Shown: in pieces, positions 25,131 to 34,036 of the stretch | Numbering within the stretch: position 1 is the stretch's first letter | Layout: the number at the start of each line of letters is the position of its first letter | Source: Lactobacillaceae bacterium UBA5807 | Lineage (GTDB): Bacteria; Bacillota; Bacilli; Lactobacillales; Lactobacillaceae | Direction: 5' to 3' | NCBI GenBank assembly: GCA_002418005.1 | Contig: DIDF01000095.1 | Span: forward strand, 1 to 60,908 | Length of the DNA: 60,908 bases | Program-made: the position numbers and the translations under genes | The notes under the pieces: generated by a model | What the model saw: the letters and a program-made list of their open reading frames with translations, nothing else | The model's database searches: none | Told to the model about the DNA's origin: nothing

Positions 25131-25190
25131 ATTTTAAGACAAAAAAACGACACTGACTCTTATGTCAATGCCGTTTTTTTGTCTTAAAAT
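25131..25190 (-). terminator. Long perfect inverted repeat, terminator of the KOW-like gene
   Basis: ATTTTAAGACAAAAAAACG (25131-25149) and CGTTTTTTTGTCTTAAAAT (25172-25190) are perfect 19-base complements; inside, CACTGAC (25151-25157) pairs with GTCAATG (25164-25170) with one mismatch, so the stem approaches 27 pairs. It begins two bases after the stop of the minus-strand gene at 25192 and is symmetric, so it could terminate in both directions. Confidence 0.85.
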
Positions 25191-25191
25191 T

Positions 25192-25488
25192 TTATTTATT
25201 ATCTTTTTTCTTAGAATCTTTTAGGTCTTCTTCATCAGATTCTTCATCAGGATCTGGTTCAACTCTTGGAGCAGCCTTAACCATCTTTAATTTTTGGTTA
25301 TTAATAACTACTTTATTATGGTATTTGTCAATAATTTCCGGGTCATCGGAATCAAAAGTAATCAAGAATGAATTAGTATAGCTCTTATCTACAAATCCCT
25401 TGAATGGTTGCTTTTCAAGTCTAAATGAAACTTCATCACCAACATGAAATTTTGATTGAGCTTCTGAAACTTCTGTATTTTTAGCCAT
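25192..25488 (-). CDS. DUF2187-like (KOW/SH3-like) protein with acidic tail
   Basis: A 98-residue cytoplasmic protein. Residues from about 14 to 72 (FHVGDEVSFRLE...GFVDKSY...VVINNQKLKMV) resemble the small DUF2187/YkvS family, a KOW-like beta barrel of unknown function. The last 25 residues are a strongly charged tail (DPDEESDEEDLKDSKKKDNK). The ATG at 25488 is chosen because GGAGAA lies just upstream; an in-frame opening to 25521 lacks a site. It is a single-gene unit with its own long terminator. Confidence 0.75.
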   Translation of the reverse strand: MAKNTEVSEAQSKFHVGDEVSFRLEKQPFKGFVDKSYTNSFLITFDSDDPEIIDKYHNKVVINNQKLKMVKAAPRVEPDPDEESDEEDLKDSKKKDNK

Positions 25489-25640
25489 TAATTCTCCATC
25501 CCTTATCATTTTAAGTGTCAAAAGCTAATTTATCTTAAAATATGGTGTTTGTCAATTATATGTGCTTGATTGTAAAATATTAACTGTTATCATAAGATAT
25601 TATAGTTAATACGAAAAATGTTGGAAAGTCCGAGGATATT

Positions 25641-26270
25641 GTGCCAAGAAGAAGAAAAAGGAGATCTGCAAATAAGCGCTCAAATGTAGCGGTTATGCTG
25701 ATTTTTATTGCAGTAGGCTTGTTTTTAATTTTAGGATTTAAATTCCTTTCTTCAGCTGAAAATAGTGCTCCTAAAGTTAACACTAATTCTAATCCCGTTG
25801 AAGTAGAACATGCTCAGTTTATTAGGAAAGTTGCCCCACAGGCTCAAAAGCTCCAAGGTCAATATAATATTTTACCTAGTATAACAATTGCTCAAGCCAT
25901 TTTGGAATCAAACTGGGGAACCAGCCAATTGTCTCAAAAGTATAATAATTTATTTGGAGTTAAAGCAAACGGTAACTTGGCAAATTCAGTTTATTTAAAT
26001 ACTCAGGAATTCGTTAATGGTAAATATGTCACTGTAAAAGCTAGATTTCAGGTATATAAAAGTTGGAACGATTCGCTGACAGATCATGCTAGACTTTTGA
26101 GAAATGGTACTCAGTGGAATGGCAATCAATATTCAGATGTAATCAACGCCTCCAATTATCGACAAGGAGCACTGGCGTTGCAAAAAGATGGCTATGCCAC
26201 TGATCCGGCATATACCCAAAAATTAATTTATATTATCAGAACTTACAAATTATATCAGTATGATAGTTAG
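25641..26270 (+). CDS. Membrane-anchored endo-beta-N-acetylglucosaminidase (GH73)
   Basis: Hydrolyses the glycan strands of peptidoglycan during growth or cell separation. The 209-residue product has a very basic N-terminus (MPRRRKRRSANKR), one membrane segment (about 16-36) and a GH73 domain outside the cell with the catalytic glutamate E89 in AQAILESNWG and the conserved YNNLFGVK and DGYATDPAY motifs. No wall-binding repeats are present, so it is tethered to the membrane. The start is a GTG behind CCGAGGA. xpt follows 13 bases later. Confidence 0.9.
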   Translation: MPRRRKRRSANKRSNVAVMLIFIAVGLFLILGFKFLSSAENSAPKVNTNSNPVEVEHAQFIRKVAPQAQKLQGQYNILPSITIAQAILESNWGTSQLSQKYNNLFGVKANGNLANSVYLNTQEFVNGKYVTVKARFQVYKSWNDSLTDHARLLRNGTQWNGNQYSDVINASNYRQGALALQKDGYATDPAYTQKLIYIIRTYKLYQYDS

Positions 26271-26283
26271 AAAGGATTTCGTG

Positions 26284-26859
26284 ATGAAACTATTAGAGGA
26301 CAAAATTAAAAATGAAGGTACCGTTTTACCTGGAAATGTTTTAAAAGTTGATAATTTTTTAAATCACCAAGTAGACACTGATTTAATGGATAAAATTGGC
26401 CAAGAGTTTGCTAGCAAGTTTGGTGATTCCAAGGTTACCAAGGTTGTCACGGTAGAATCTTCAGGAATTGCCCCAGCAATGATGACTGCAGTTCATCTTC
26501 ACGTTCCATTGATTTTTGCCAGAAAGCATAAGTCTTTGACATTAACAGATAATCTATACACTGCTTCTGTATACTCTTATACTAAACAAGTAAGCAATGA
26601 TATTAGTATTGACAAACGTTTTTTAAATCCTGAAGACAAAATCTTAATTATTGATGATTTCCTTGCTAACGGTCAGGCAGTTTCTGGATTATTGGAAATT
26701 GCCAAGCTTGCAAAGGTACAAGTAGTTGGCGTTGGAATTGTGATCGAAAAGAGTTTTCAAAAAGGCCACGAGATTATTAAAAAATCTGGTATTAGACTTG
26801 AATCTTTGGCAAGAATAGCATCCTTAGATAATGGTAAAGTTACGTTTGTTCGAGAATAG
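26284..26859 (+). CDS. xpt: Xanthine phosphoribosyltransferase
   Basis: Salvages xanthine with PRPP to XMP. The 191-residue product begins MKLLEDKIKNEG and has the PRPP-binding motif LIIDDFLANGQA (121-132) and the VESSGIAPA block. The ATG at 26284 follows AAAGGATTTC; an in-frame start at 26260 overlaps the previous gene. No purine riboswitch is visible, because the gene follows the glucosaminidase without a leader. It lies directly upstream of the PurK-like gene. Confidence 0.94.
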   Translation: MKLLEDKIKNEGTVLPGNVLKVDNFLNHQVDTDLMDKIGQEFASKFGDSKVTKVVTVESSGIAPAMMTAVHLHVPLIFARKHKSLTLTDNLYTASVYSYTKQVSNDISIDKRFLNPEDKILIIDDFLANGQAVSGLLEIAKLAKVQVVGVGIVIEKSFQKGHEIIKKSGIRLESLARIASLDNGKVTFVRE

Positions 26860-26890
26860 AATTTTAGGGTAATTCCTTATTAGAAGGGCA

Positions 26891-28069
26891 GTGGACCGTT
26901 TGGCAGTTGAGAATGTGATTTATCCAGGACAGGCAATTGGTGTGATTGGGAACGGAATTAGTACTCAATTTTTAATCATGACAGCCAAAAAGATGGGCTT
27001 TAAAATTGGAATTTATACACCTGATGAAAGTAACCCAGCTTTGAATTTGGCCGATTTTAAATATATTGGTTCCCTTACTGACAAAAAAACTTTGCAGATT
27101 TTTGCCGAACGCTGTGACGCAATTATTTATAATAGTGAAGATATTGACTCTGATTTGATAAAATTTCTTTACCAATTTACGTTTGTACCGCAAAATGGGG
27201 AATTGTTGGATATCATGCAAGATCGTTTGATTGAACGGACATTTTTTGAAACAATTAACATTAACATGACCCCATATGTGACCATTATTAGTTTGCAGGA
27301 TATATATCAATCAATTAGTTCCATTGGGTATCCGGCAATTTTGAAGCCTATTCAAAGAAATATTCCTGGCAGTGGCGAGCTGTTAATTAAGAATCAAGCT
27401 GATATTGTAAAAGCTTCTGGTTTACTGGCCACTGGAACCTACATTTTGGAATCTTACGTTGAACATGATATTGATTATTCAGTGGTTGTTGGCAGATCTG
27501 CTGATGGTAAGTCAGTTGTTTTTCCAACAATTGAAGTTATGTATGATCCAAAGCTTCATCAGGTAGCAAACGCGTTTTCCCCAGCAAAAGTTGATAAAAA
27601 TATTGATAAGGAAATGAAACGAATAGCCTCAGAAATTTCTAAAAACATTAATTATGTTGGCACTTTTGAAATTTCGTTTTATGTTTCTACTAGTGGTTCA
27701 ATTTACGTAAATAAGGTTTCGCCAACATTGAGTACTGCTGGTTTTGTCTTTGATTTTGGATTAAATGTGAGTGAAACCGAAGAAAATTTAAGAGCGGTAG
27801 CAGGAATGCCTTTAACGCAGCCAAAATCTAATTTACCAACCATCTTTCAGATTATTAGAAAAAAGGATTACCCGCGAGTCCAAACCCAGTGGGTCTTAAA
27901 GGATAATTGGCACTTTAATTTTTATGGCAATACTGAAGCAAAAGACGAGGAAGCTATTGGCCATATTCTTATCCCAACCGATTCAATTTCTGAAAGCTTA
28001 ATTCAAATTGAAGCAACTAAAATTTGGGATGAACTTGATTATAAATCAAAATATGAAAAATTAGAGTAA
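26891..28069 (+). CDS. Degenerate PurK-like ATP-grasp protein
   Basis: PurK makes N5-carboxyaminoimidazole ribonucleotide in purine synthesis. This 392-residue protein has PurK architecture: an N-terminal Rossmann-type region (VIGNGIS, 17-24, in place of the usual GGGQLGR), a central ATP-grasp region, and a C-terminal part with NLRAVAGMPL, which matches PurK. However, the glycine-rich ATP loop (YDGKGQ in active enzymes) is replaced by IPGSGELL, and the PRPHNSGH substrate block by SPTLSTAGF. No other de novo purine gene is nearby. It starts with GTG at 26891. Enzyme activity is doubtful; a regulatory or altered role is possible. Confidence 0.75.
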   Translation: MDRLAVENVIYPGQAIGVIGNGISTQFLIMTAKKMGFKIGIYTPDESNPALNLADFKYIGSLTDKKTLQIFAERCDAIIYNSEDIDSDLIKFLYQFTFVPQNGELLDIMQDRLIERTFFETININMTPYVTIISLQDIYQSISSIGYPAILKPIQRNIPGSGELLIKNQADIVKASGLLATGTYILESYVEHDIDYSVVVGRSADGKSVVFPTIEVMYDPKLHQVANAFSPAKVDKNIDKEMKRIASEISKNINYVGTFEISFYVSTSGSIYVNKVSPTLSTAGFVFDFGLNVSETEENLRAVAGMPLTQPKSNLPTIFQIIRKKDYPRVQTQWVLKDNWHFNFYGNTEAKDEEAIGHILIPTDSISESLIQIEATKIWDELDYKSKYEKLE

Positions 28070-28090
28070 GCCGGGGAAACCGGCTTTTTT
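28068..28090 (+). terminator. Intrinsic terminator after the PurK-like gene
   Basis: AAGCCGG (28068-28074) and CCGGCTT (28080-28086) form a seven-pair stem with a five-base loop, followed by six T. It starts at the stop codon of the preceding gene. Confidence 0.9.
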
Positions 28091-28155
28091 GCTGACTGGT
28101 AATCAACTAGATGAACAAAATTACTTCTAGACTTTTTTATTTAAAACTTGGTTTT

Positions 28156-28164
28156 TGGTATAAT
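28156..28164 (+). promoter_or_regulatory. Extended -10 promoter of the pcrA-ligA-camS operon
   Basis: TGGTATAAT (28156-28164) is a perfect extended -10 with no good -35, as is common for this promoter type. It lies 36 bases upstream of the pcrA start and behind the previous terminator. Confidence 0.65.
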
Positions 28165-28199
28165 TAACTGGACACTTGGTTGAGAGGACGGAATTTTAA

Positions 28200-30440
28200 T
28201 TGGTAGATAATACGCTTATTAAAGGATTAAACAAGCAACAGCAGGATGCTGTTGTGCATACAAAAGGACCAGTTTTGATAATGGCGGGTGCCGGCAGTGG
28301 CAAAACTCGAGTTTTAACTCACCGAATTGCCTACCTCATTGAAGAAAAAGGGATTTTGCCTTGGAATATTTTGGCAATTACCTTTACAAATAAGGCGGCA
28401 AAAGAAATGAAGGAAAGAGTAGCGAAACTTTTGGGCGAAAGTGGCCAAGATGTTTGGGTATCTACTTTTCATGCGCTTTGTGTTCGAATATTAAGAAGGT
28501 ACATTGATCGTTTAGGGTATAACCGGGCTTTTACAATCACCGATACCAGTGAACAAAGAACCTTGGTAAAAAGAATCTTGGCAGATTTAAATTTAGACTC
28601 AAAAAAGTTTGATTCCCGAGCGTTACTATCTGCAATATCAAATGCCAAAAATAATTTGTTGACGCCTAAAGAATATAAAAAATCAGCTGGGACTCCTTTT
28701 GAAGAAATTGCAGCTGATGTTTATGAGCGTTATCAATCAGCTTTAAAAGAAAACCAATCGCTAGATTTTGACGATTTGATTATGATGACCATTCAGCTTT
28801 TTGATCAGGAAGCTGAAGTCTTGGATTATTATCAAGAAAAGTTTAAGTATATTCATGTTGATGAGTATCAGGATACTAATGAGGCCCAATATAAATTAGT
28901 TTCTTTACTTGCCCAAAAATATCGCAATATTTGTGTTGTCGGCGATGCTGACCAGAGTATATATGGTTGGCGGGGTGCCAATATGGAAAATATTTTAAAT
29001 TTCAAAAAAGACTATCCAGATGCCCATGTCACTTTGTTGGAGCAAAATTATCGTTCAACAAAAACAATATTAGCTGCTGCGAATTCTGTGATTGCTAATA
29101 ATGATAATCGTGCAGATAAGAACCTTTGGACAGAAAATGATCAGGGCGAACAAGTGTCTTATTATCGTGGCCAAAATGAAAATGATGAAGCCAGATACGT
29201 TGTTGCTAATATCCAAAAAGAAGTAGCAGAACATAAATTTGATTATGGCAGTTTTGCAATTCTTTATCGGACAAACGCTCAGTCGCGAGTGATGGAAGAG
29301 ACGTTATTAAAAGCTAACATACCTTACACTATGGTTGGTGGCCATAAGTTCTATGATCGAAAAGAAATTCGGGATGTTTTAGCTTATTTAACATTACTGG
29401 CAAACCCGTTAGATTCCATGAGCTTTGAACGGGTTATTAATGAACCTAAAAGAGGTATTGGCCAAACCAGTATCAATAAATTAAGAACTTTTGCTAATGA
29501 CCATTCTTGGAGCTTACTGGAAGCAGCCGAAAATGTTGATTTGGCTAATGAATTAAATTCTCGAGCCAAAAATTCAATTTCCGGATTTGCTTTACTTATA
29601 TCAGAAATTACAAAAAAGCTAGATTCAATGAACATTACCGATATTACTCAAGAGATTTTGAATAAGAGTGGTTATTTAGATTCTTTGAAATCTACTAAGA
29701 ATCTGGAAAATGAATCAAGAATTGAAAACTTGGAAGAATTTATTTCTGTCACCGAGCAATATGACCAGCAAAATCAAGATAGTTTAGGGAGTGAAAATTT
29801 AATTAACTTCTTGAGTGACCTTGCTTTAGTTTCTGACCAAGATGATGTCCAAGAAGATGGTTCTCAGGTGACATTGATGACCTTGCATGCCGCTAAGGGC
29901 CTGGAATTTCCAGTTGTCTTTATGATTGGAATGGAAGAGGGGCTCTTTCCATTGTCACGAGCCGCAGAAAGTCAGTCTGAACTCCAAGAAGAAAGAAGAT
30001 TGGCTTATGTTGGCATAACTCGAACAAAGGAAAAATTGTTTTTAACAAATGCATATTCACGAATGCTTTATGGTCGACTTCAAAACAACCCTGAATCACG
30101 GTTCATTGGTGAAATAAAGCCGGAATTAATCCATTATGAGAATGTTCAAGAAAATAGTAAGGGACCAAAAACACCTTTTGATAGAAGGACAAGTTCAGCA
30201 TTGGCTTCTACTTATCATTCTCCCGATATTCCTAAAGTTAACAATAAATCTACTGGAGCCATTGGCGCCGAGAACAAATCTTGGAATGTTGGCGATAAGG
30301 TAAGCCATAAAGCATGGGGTACTGGAACCGTTGTTAAAGTTTCGGGTACTGGCGAAGATATGGAGTTAGACATTGCGTTTAAGTCCAAGGGTATCAAGAG
30401 GCTTTTAGCAGCGTTTGCACCAATTACTAAAAAAGATTAA
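28200..30440 (+). CDS. pcrA: ATP-dependent DNA helicase PcrA (UvrD family)
   Basis: A 3'-5' superfamily 1 helicase for nucleotide excision repair, removal of RecA filaments and rolling-circle replication. The 746-residue product has Walker A AGAGSGKT (29-36), motif II VDEYQDTN near 220, motif III QSIYGWRGA, motif IV LYRTNAQSR, motif V VTLMTLHAAKGLEF and motif VI RRLAYVGITR, with a C-terminal Tudor-like end (VGDKVSHKAWGTGTVV). The start is a TTG behind GAGAGGA. It begins a pcrA-ligA-camS operon, as in other lactobacilli. Confidence 0.96.
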   Translation: MVDNTLIKGLNKQQQDAVVHTKGPVLIMAGAGSGKTRVLTHRIAYLIEEKGILPWNILAITFTNKAAKEMKERVAKLLGESGQDVWVSTFHALCVRILRRYIDRLGYNRAFTITDTSEQRTLVKRILADLNLDSKKFDSRALLSAISNAKNNLLTPKEYKKSAGTPFEEIAADVYERYQSALKENQSLDFDDLIMMTIQLFDQEAEVLDYYQEKFKYIHVDEYQDTNEAQYKLVSLLAQKYRNICVVGDADQSIYGWRGANMENILNFKKDYPDAHVTLLEQNYRSTKTILAAANSVIANNDNRADKNLWTENDQGEQVSYYRGQNENDEARYVVANIQKEVAEHKFDYGSFAILYRTNAQSRVMEETLLKANIPYTMVGGHKFYDRKEIRDVLAYLTLLANPLDSMSFERVINEPKRGIGQTSINKLRTFANDHSWSLLEAAENVDLANELNSRAKNSISGFALLISEITKKLDSMNITDITQEILNKSGYLDSLKSTKNLENESRIENLEEFISVTEQYDQQNQDSLGSENLINFLSDLALVSDQDDVQEDGSQVTLMTLHAAKGLEFPVVFMIGMEEGLFPLSRAAESQSELQEERRLAYVGITRTKEKLFLTNAYSRMLYGRLQNNPESRFIGEIKPELIHYENVQENSKGPKTPFDRRTSSALASTYHSPDIPKVNNKSTGAIGAENKSWNVGDKVSHKAWGTGTVVKVSGTGEDMELDIAFKSKGIKRLLAAFAPITKKD

Positions 30441-30453
30441 AGAAGGTGAAACC

Positions 30454-32484
30454 TTGGCATCAAATGATCTTACCCATGAACAGGCAGAAAAAAAGATTAG
30501 TGAATTAAAAGCGAACATCAAAAAATGGTCTGATGAATACTATACTTATGATTCACCTAGTGTGGAAGATTCAGTTTATGATCAAACTTACCGTCAACTA
30601 GTGGATCTTGAAGGACAGTTTCCGGATTTAGTCACTGCTGATTCACCTACTCAGGAAGTTGGTGATCAAACCTTACCCGGTTTCACTAAAGTTCCTCACC
30701 CGATTCCAATGTTGTCTTTAGGGGATGTTTTTTCGAAACAAGAACTTGAAGATTTTGTTGACCATTTAAGTAATGAAGAAAACGTTGAATTTGAATATAA
30801 TTGTGAACTTAAGATTGATGGTTTATCAATTTCTCTTCGTTATGAAAACGGAATTCTTGTTCAAGGATCAACTCGAGGGAATGGCCAAATTGGCGAAGAT
30901 ATTACAAATAACATTAGAACGATTAAATCTATTCCTAAAAAATTAAGCCGGCCAATCAACATTGAAGCCCGTGGTGAATGCTATATGCCTAAACAATCTT
31001 TTGTTGAACTTAACGAAAGAAGACAGCTCGATGGTGATGCTCCTTTTGCAAATCCTAGGAATGCAGCTGCTGGTAGTTTGCGTCAATTAAATCCCCAAGT
31101 CACTGCTCATCGGAAGTTAAGCACTTTTATGTATAATGTTGCTGATTATGATGACTTGAGGACTGACACTCAGTCTGGACTGCTTGAAGAGCTCAAAAGT
31201 TTGGGGTTTGAAATCAATCCAGACTACAAGGTTGCAAGAAATATGAGCGAGATTTCTGAGTATATTGATAAATACCAACAGCTAAGGGATGGCTTACCAT
31301 ACGGTATTGATGGAATTGTCATTAAAGCTAACCACTTGGCAGATCATAGAAGACTTGGGGCGACAGTCAAGGATCCACACTGGGCGATTGCCTTTAAATT
31401 TCCGCCTGAAGAAGCTCAGACCGTAGTTCATGAAATTGAATGGACAGTGGGAAGGACAGGCGTGGTCACGCCAATAGCTGTTATGGATCCGGTAGTTTTA
31501 GCTGGAAGCACTGTTTCAAGGGCTTCCTTGCATAACCCAGATTATTTACAGGAAAAAGATATTAGAATTAATGATACTGTTAAGCTGCATAAGGCTGGCG
31601 ATATTATTCCGGAAATTTCTACTTATATAAAAGAAAAGCGACCAAATCAAAGTGAACCTTATCAGATCCCAACTAAATGTCCTTCTTGTGGGTCAAAGCT
31701 GGTCCACTTGGATGGTGAAGTTGCTTTGCGTTGTATTAACCCACAATGTCCAGCACAACTAACTGAAGGCCTTACTCATTTTGCTTCCAGGGATGCTATG
31801 AATATTGATGGATTAGGGCCAAAAATAATTGCCCAACTTTTCCAAAGAAAATTTTTGAAAGATGTTGCTGGACTTTATGATTTGACGTTTCAGCAGTTGA
31901 TCACATTAGATAAATTTGGGGAGAAATCGGCTAACAACTTACTGTCCGCAATTGATAATAGCCGAGCGAATTCACTAGAACGACTTCTTTATGGGATTGG
32001 TATTCGTCATGTTGGGGCTAAAGCGGCTCGTCTTATCGCTCAAAAATTTAAAAATATTGATAACATAATGGCTGCCAAGTCGCAAGATATTGCCCAAATT
32101 GATACAATGGGAATGACAATTGCCGACAGTGTTGTTACTTATTTTTCTATGCCTGAGTCTGTTGAGCTGATCAAGAAACTAGAAGTGGCCGGAGTAAATA
32201 TGGAATATACCGGTGTAAGTGAAGAATCAGTTCAAAATAGTGGTTCATATTTTGCTGACAAACGCATTGTTCTAACAGGTAAATTGAATGACATTACTAG
32301 AGCAGAAGCTACCGAATGGCTAGAAAATCATGGTGCTAAAGTAAGTAGCTCAGTTTCCAGGAATACCGATTTAGTCATTGCTGGGGAAGATCCTGGCAGC
32401 AAATATGATAAAGCAAACAGCTTAGGTGTTGCGATTTGGACTGAACAGCAATTCAGAGATGAAATGGCTGCAGAAAACGATTAG
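30454..32484 (+). CDS. ligA: NAD-dependent DNA ligase LigA
   Basis: Seals nicks in replication and repair using NAD. The TTG at 30454 behind GAAGGTGA gives 676 residues, the usual length; an in-frame opening from 30415 lies in the pcrA end. Domains in order: Ia, adenylation with the active lysine K120 in ELKIDGLS, OB fold, a four-cysteine zinc finger (CPSCGSKL...CINPQC), helix-hairpin-helix repeats, and a C-terminal BRCT domain (FADKRIVLTGKL). The start lies 13 bases after the pcrA stop. Confidence 0.96.
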   Translation: MASNDLTHEQAEKKISELKANIKKWSDEYYTYDSPSVEDSVYDQTYRQLVDLEGQFPDLVTADSPTQEVGDQTLPGFTKVPHPIPMLSLGDVFSKQELEDFVDHLSNEENVEFEYNCELKIDGLSISLRYENGILVQGSTRGNGQIGEDITNNIRTIKSIPKKLSRPINIEARGECYMPKQSFVELNERRQLDGDAPFANPRNAAAGSLRQLNPQVTAHRKLSTFMYNVADYDDLRTDTQSGLLEELKSLGFEINPDYKVARNMSEISEYIDKYQQLRDGLPYGIDGIVIKANHLADHRRLGATVKDPHWAIAFKFPPEEAQTVVHEIEWTVGRTGVVTPIAVMDPVVLAGSTVSRASLHNPDYLQEKDIRINDTVKLHKAGDIIPEISTYIKEKRPNQSEPYQIPTKCPSCGSKLVHLDGEVALRCINPQCPAQLTEGLTHFASRDAMNIDGLGPKIIAQLFQRKFLKDVAGLYDLTFQQLITLDKFGEKSANNLLSAIDNSRANSLERLLYGIGIRHVGAKAARLIAQKFKNIDNIMAAKSQDIAQIDTMGMTIADSVVTYFSMPESVELIKKLEVAGVNMEYTGVSEESVQNSGSYFADKRIVLTGKLNDITRAEATEWLENHGAKVSSSVSRNTDLVIAGEDPGSKYDKANSLGVAIWTEQQFRDEMAAEND

Positions 32485-32506
32485 CAGCTTGATGGAGGAA
32501 AATGTT

Positions 32507-33640
32507 TTGAAAAAATTCATTTTAAGTTTTGGGATTATTCTAACAGGTCTTTTACTCACGGCTTGTGGAAGTGCAGATAATCTGCAGGGAGGAACTACTA
32601 GTTCCGGCCCAAAGACCCAGTTAACTGGTCAGACTGATTCTTCTTATTATCAAGGAGTTATTGAAAATGGTCGGTACCAAACCAGTAAATCCAGGGGCGT
32701 GAGTGTTCAGCAGGAAAGCAATCAATTTAACATTAAAGGTTTTGAAAATGGATTGCTTAATATTTCAAAGAAACAATTTTCAACTAAAAAGTATATTTTC
32801 CAAGAGGGCCAATACCTTTCTACCAATACTGTTGAAAATTGGTTGAATCGAAAGAGCAAAACCAATCCCACGGGACTAAACCCAACCAGCAATGGTTCCA
32901 CTAGTCCTACCAAACGTAATCCACTTTATTTATCTCAAATTGATGAACAAGACTTTGTCGTTCAGAATGGTAAGAAGTTGAACCTTTCTGGAATGACAAT
33001 TGGGTTAGCAATTAACTCCGTTGATTACTTTAAAAAGTCGCAAAACGGCCCAACCTTACAAACTAATATTAGTGATGCTCAGGTTCAAAGCCAAGGCAAG
33101 GCAATTGCTAATCAAGTTCTTCAAAGGGTCAGAAAAATCAAAGGTGTTGGTAACATTCCAATTGTCATTGCTTTGTATAAGCAAGCATCAAATGATAGTT
33201 TAGTTGGGGGCAGTTTCTTTGATTACTCTGTAAATACTGGTAGTTCTAGTGCAGTTTCGACTTGGAAACCAATAAATCAACAGACTTATGTCTTCCCAAT
33301 TCCATCAGGCCAAAAGGGACCAAATAAAAATGACCAGGATGCTTTTGATAACTTCAAATCCCAAGTTCAAAACTTCTTTCCTAATTTGAGCGGAGTTGTT
33401 GCTCAAGTTCAGTATACCGACGGAATTTTAAGTGGAATGAACGTAAATATTACTACGCAATTTTATAGTCAAACTGAGATTATCAGCTTTACTCAGTACT
33501 TACAGCAAGCTGCCGAAAAGTACTTACCGCAAACTGCCCCAATTGACATTTCAGTTCAGTCGACTGAGGGAATGGAAAGTTTCTTGAGTCGAGGAATTAA
33601 CCAGAAAAACTTTACGGCGCATATTTTTAACAGTTATTAA
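32507..33640 (+). CDS. camS: CamS family lipoprotein (sex pheromone cAM373 precursor family)
   Basis: A lipoprotein family widespread in Firmicutes. In some enterococci and staphylococci its signal peptide yields a peptide pheromone; the function of the body of the protein is unknown. The TTG at 32507, eight bases behind GGAGG, gives 377 residues with a lipoprotein signal peptide whose lipobox LLTAC places the lipidated cysteine at C20. A Ser/Thr/Asn-rich stretch follows, then the CamS domain. The gene lies directly after ligA, the conserved location in lactobacilli. Confidence 0.9.
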   Translation: MKKFILSFGIILTGLLLTACGSADNLQGGTTSSGPKTQLTGQTDSSYYQGVIENGRYQTSKSRGVSVQQESNQFNIKGFENGLLNISKKQFSTKKYIFQEGQYLSTNTVENWLNRKSKTNPTGLNPTSNGSTSPTKRNPLYLSQIDEQDFVVQNGKKLNLSGMTIGLAINSVDYFKKSQNGPTLQTNISDAQVQSQGKAIANQVLQRVRKIKGVGNIPIVIALYKQASNDSLVGGSFFDYSVNTGSSSAVSTWKPINQQTYVFPIPSGQKGPNKNDQDAFDNFKSQVQNFFPNLSGVVAQVQYTDGILSGMNVNITTQFYSQTEIISFTQYLQQAAEKYLPQTAPIDISVQSTEGMESFLSRGINQKNFTAHIFNSY

Positions 33641-33725
33641 AATTTAAAGTGATTGTTGAAAGAATAATGTTAAAATTATCATTGATGTTGATGTATGCAA
33701 ATTATTTAAAAGGGAGAGAAATTTA

Positions 33726-34031
33726 ATGGCAGAAAAGATCTCCGAAGAACAAGTAAAGCACGTTGCTGAACTTGCTAAACTGGAAATTTCTGATGATCAG
33801 CTTCCATACTTTACCAAACAGTTGGAACAAATTATTGGATTATTTGATACTTTAAGTAAGGTCGATACTACTGGAGTTGAACCAACAAGCAGTGTTACTG
33901 ACCAAATTAATGTGATGAGAGAAGATATCGCCGAAAATTGGCACCAGACTCAGGGATTGCTGGATAATGCTCCTGATACTCAGGATGGATATATCAGAGT
34001 TCCTACGATCATTGATGAAAGTGAGGACTAA
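33726..34031 (+). CDS. gatC: Aspartyl/glutamyl-tRNA amidotransferase subunit C
   Basis: The small subunit that tethers GatA and GatB in the complex converting mischarged Glu-tRNA-Gln (and Asp-tRNA-Asn) to the correct amidated form. The 101-residue product has the VKHVAELAKLEIS N-terminus and the DGVEPT-like (TTGVEPTSSV) block. The ATG follows AAGGGAGAG. It opens the gatC-gatA-gatB-dagK operon. Confidence 0.95.
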   Translation: MAEKISEEQVKHVAELAKLEISDDQLPYFTKQLEQIIGLFDTLSKVDTTGVEPTSSVTDQINVMREDIAENWHQTQGLLDNAPDTQDGYIRVPTIIDESED

Positions 34032-34036
34032 AATAA

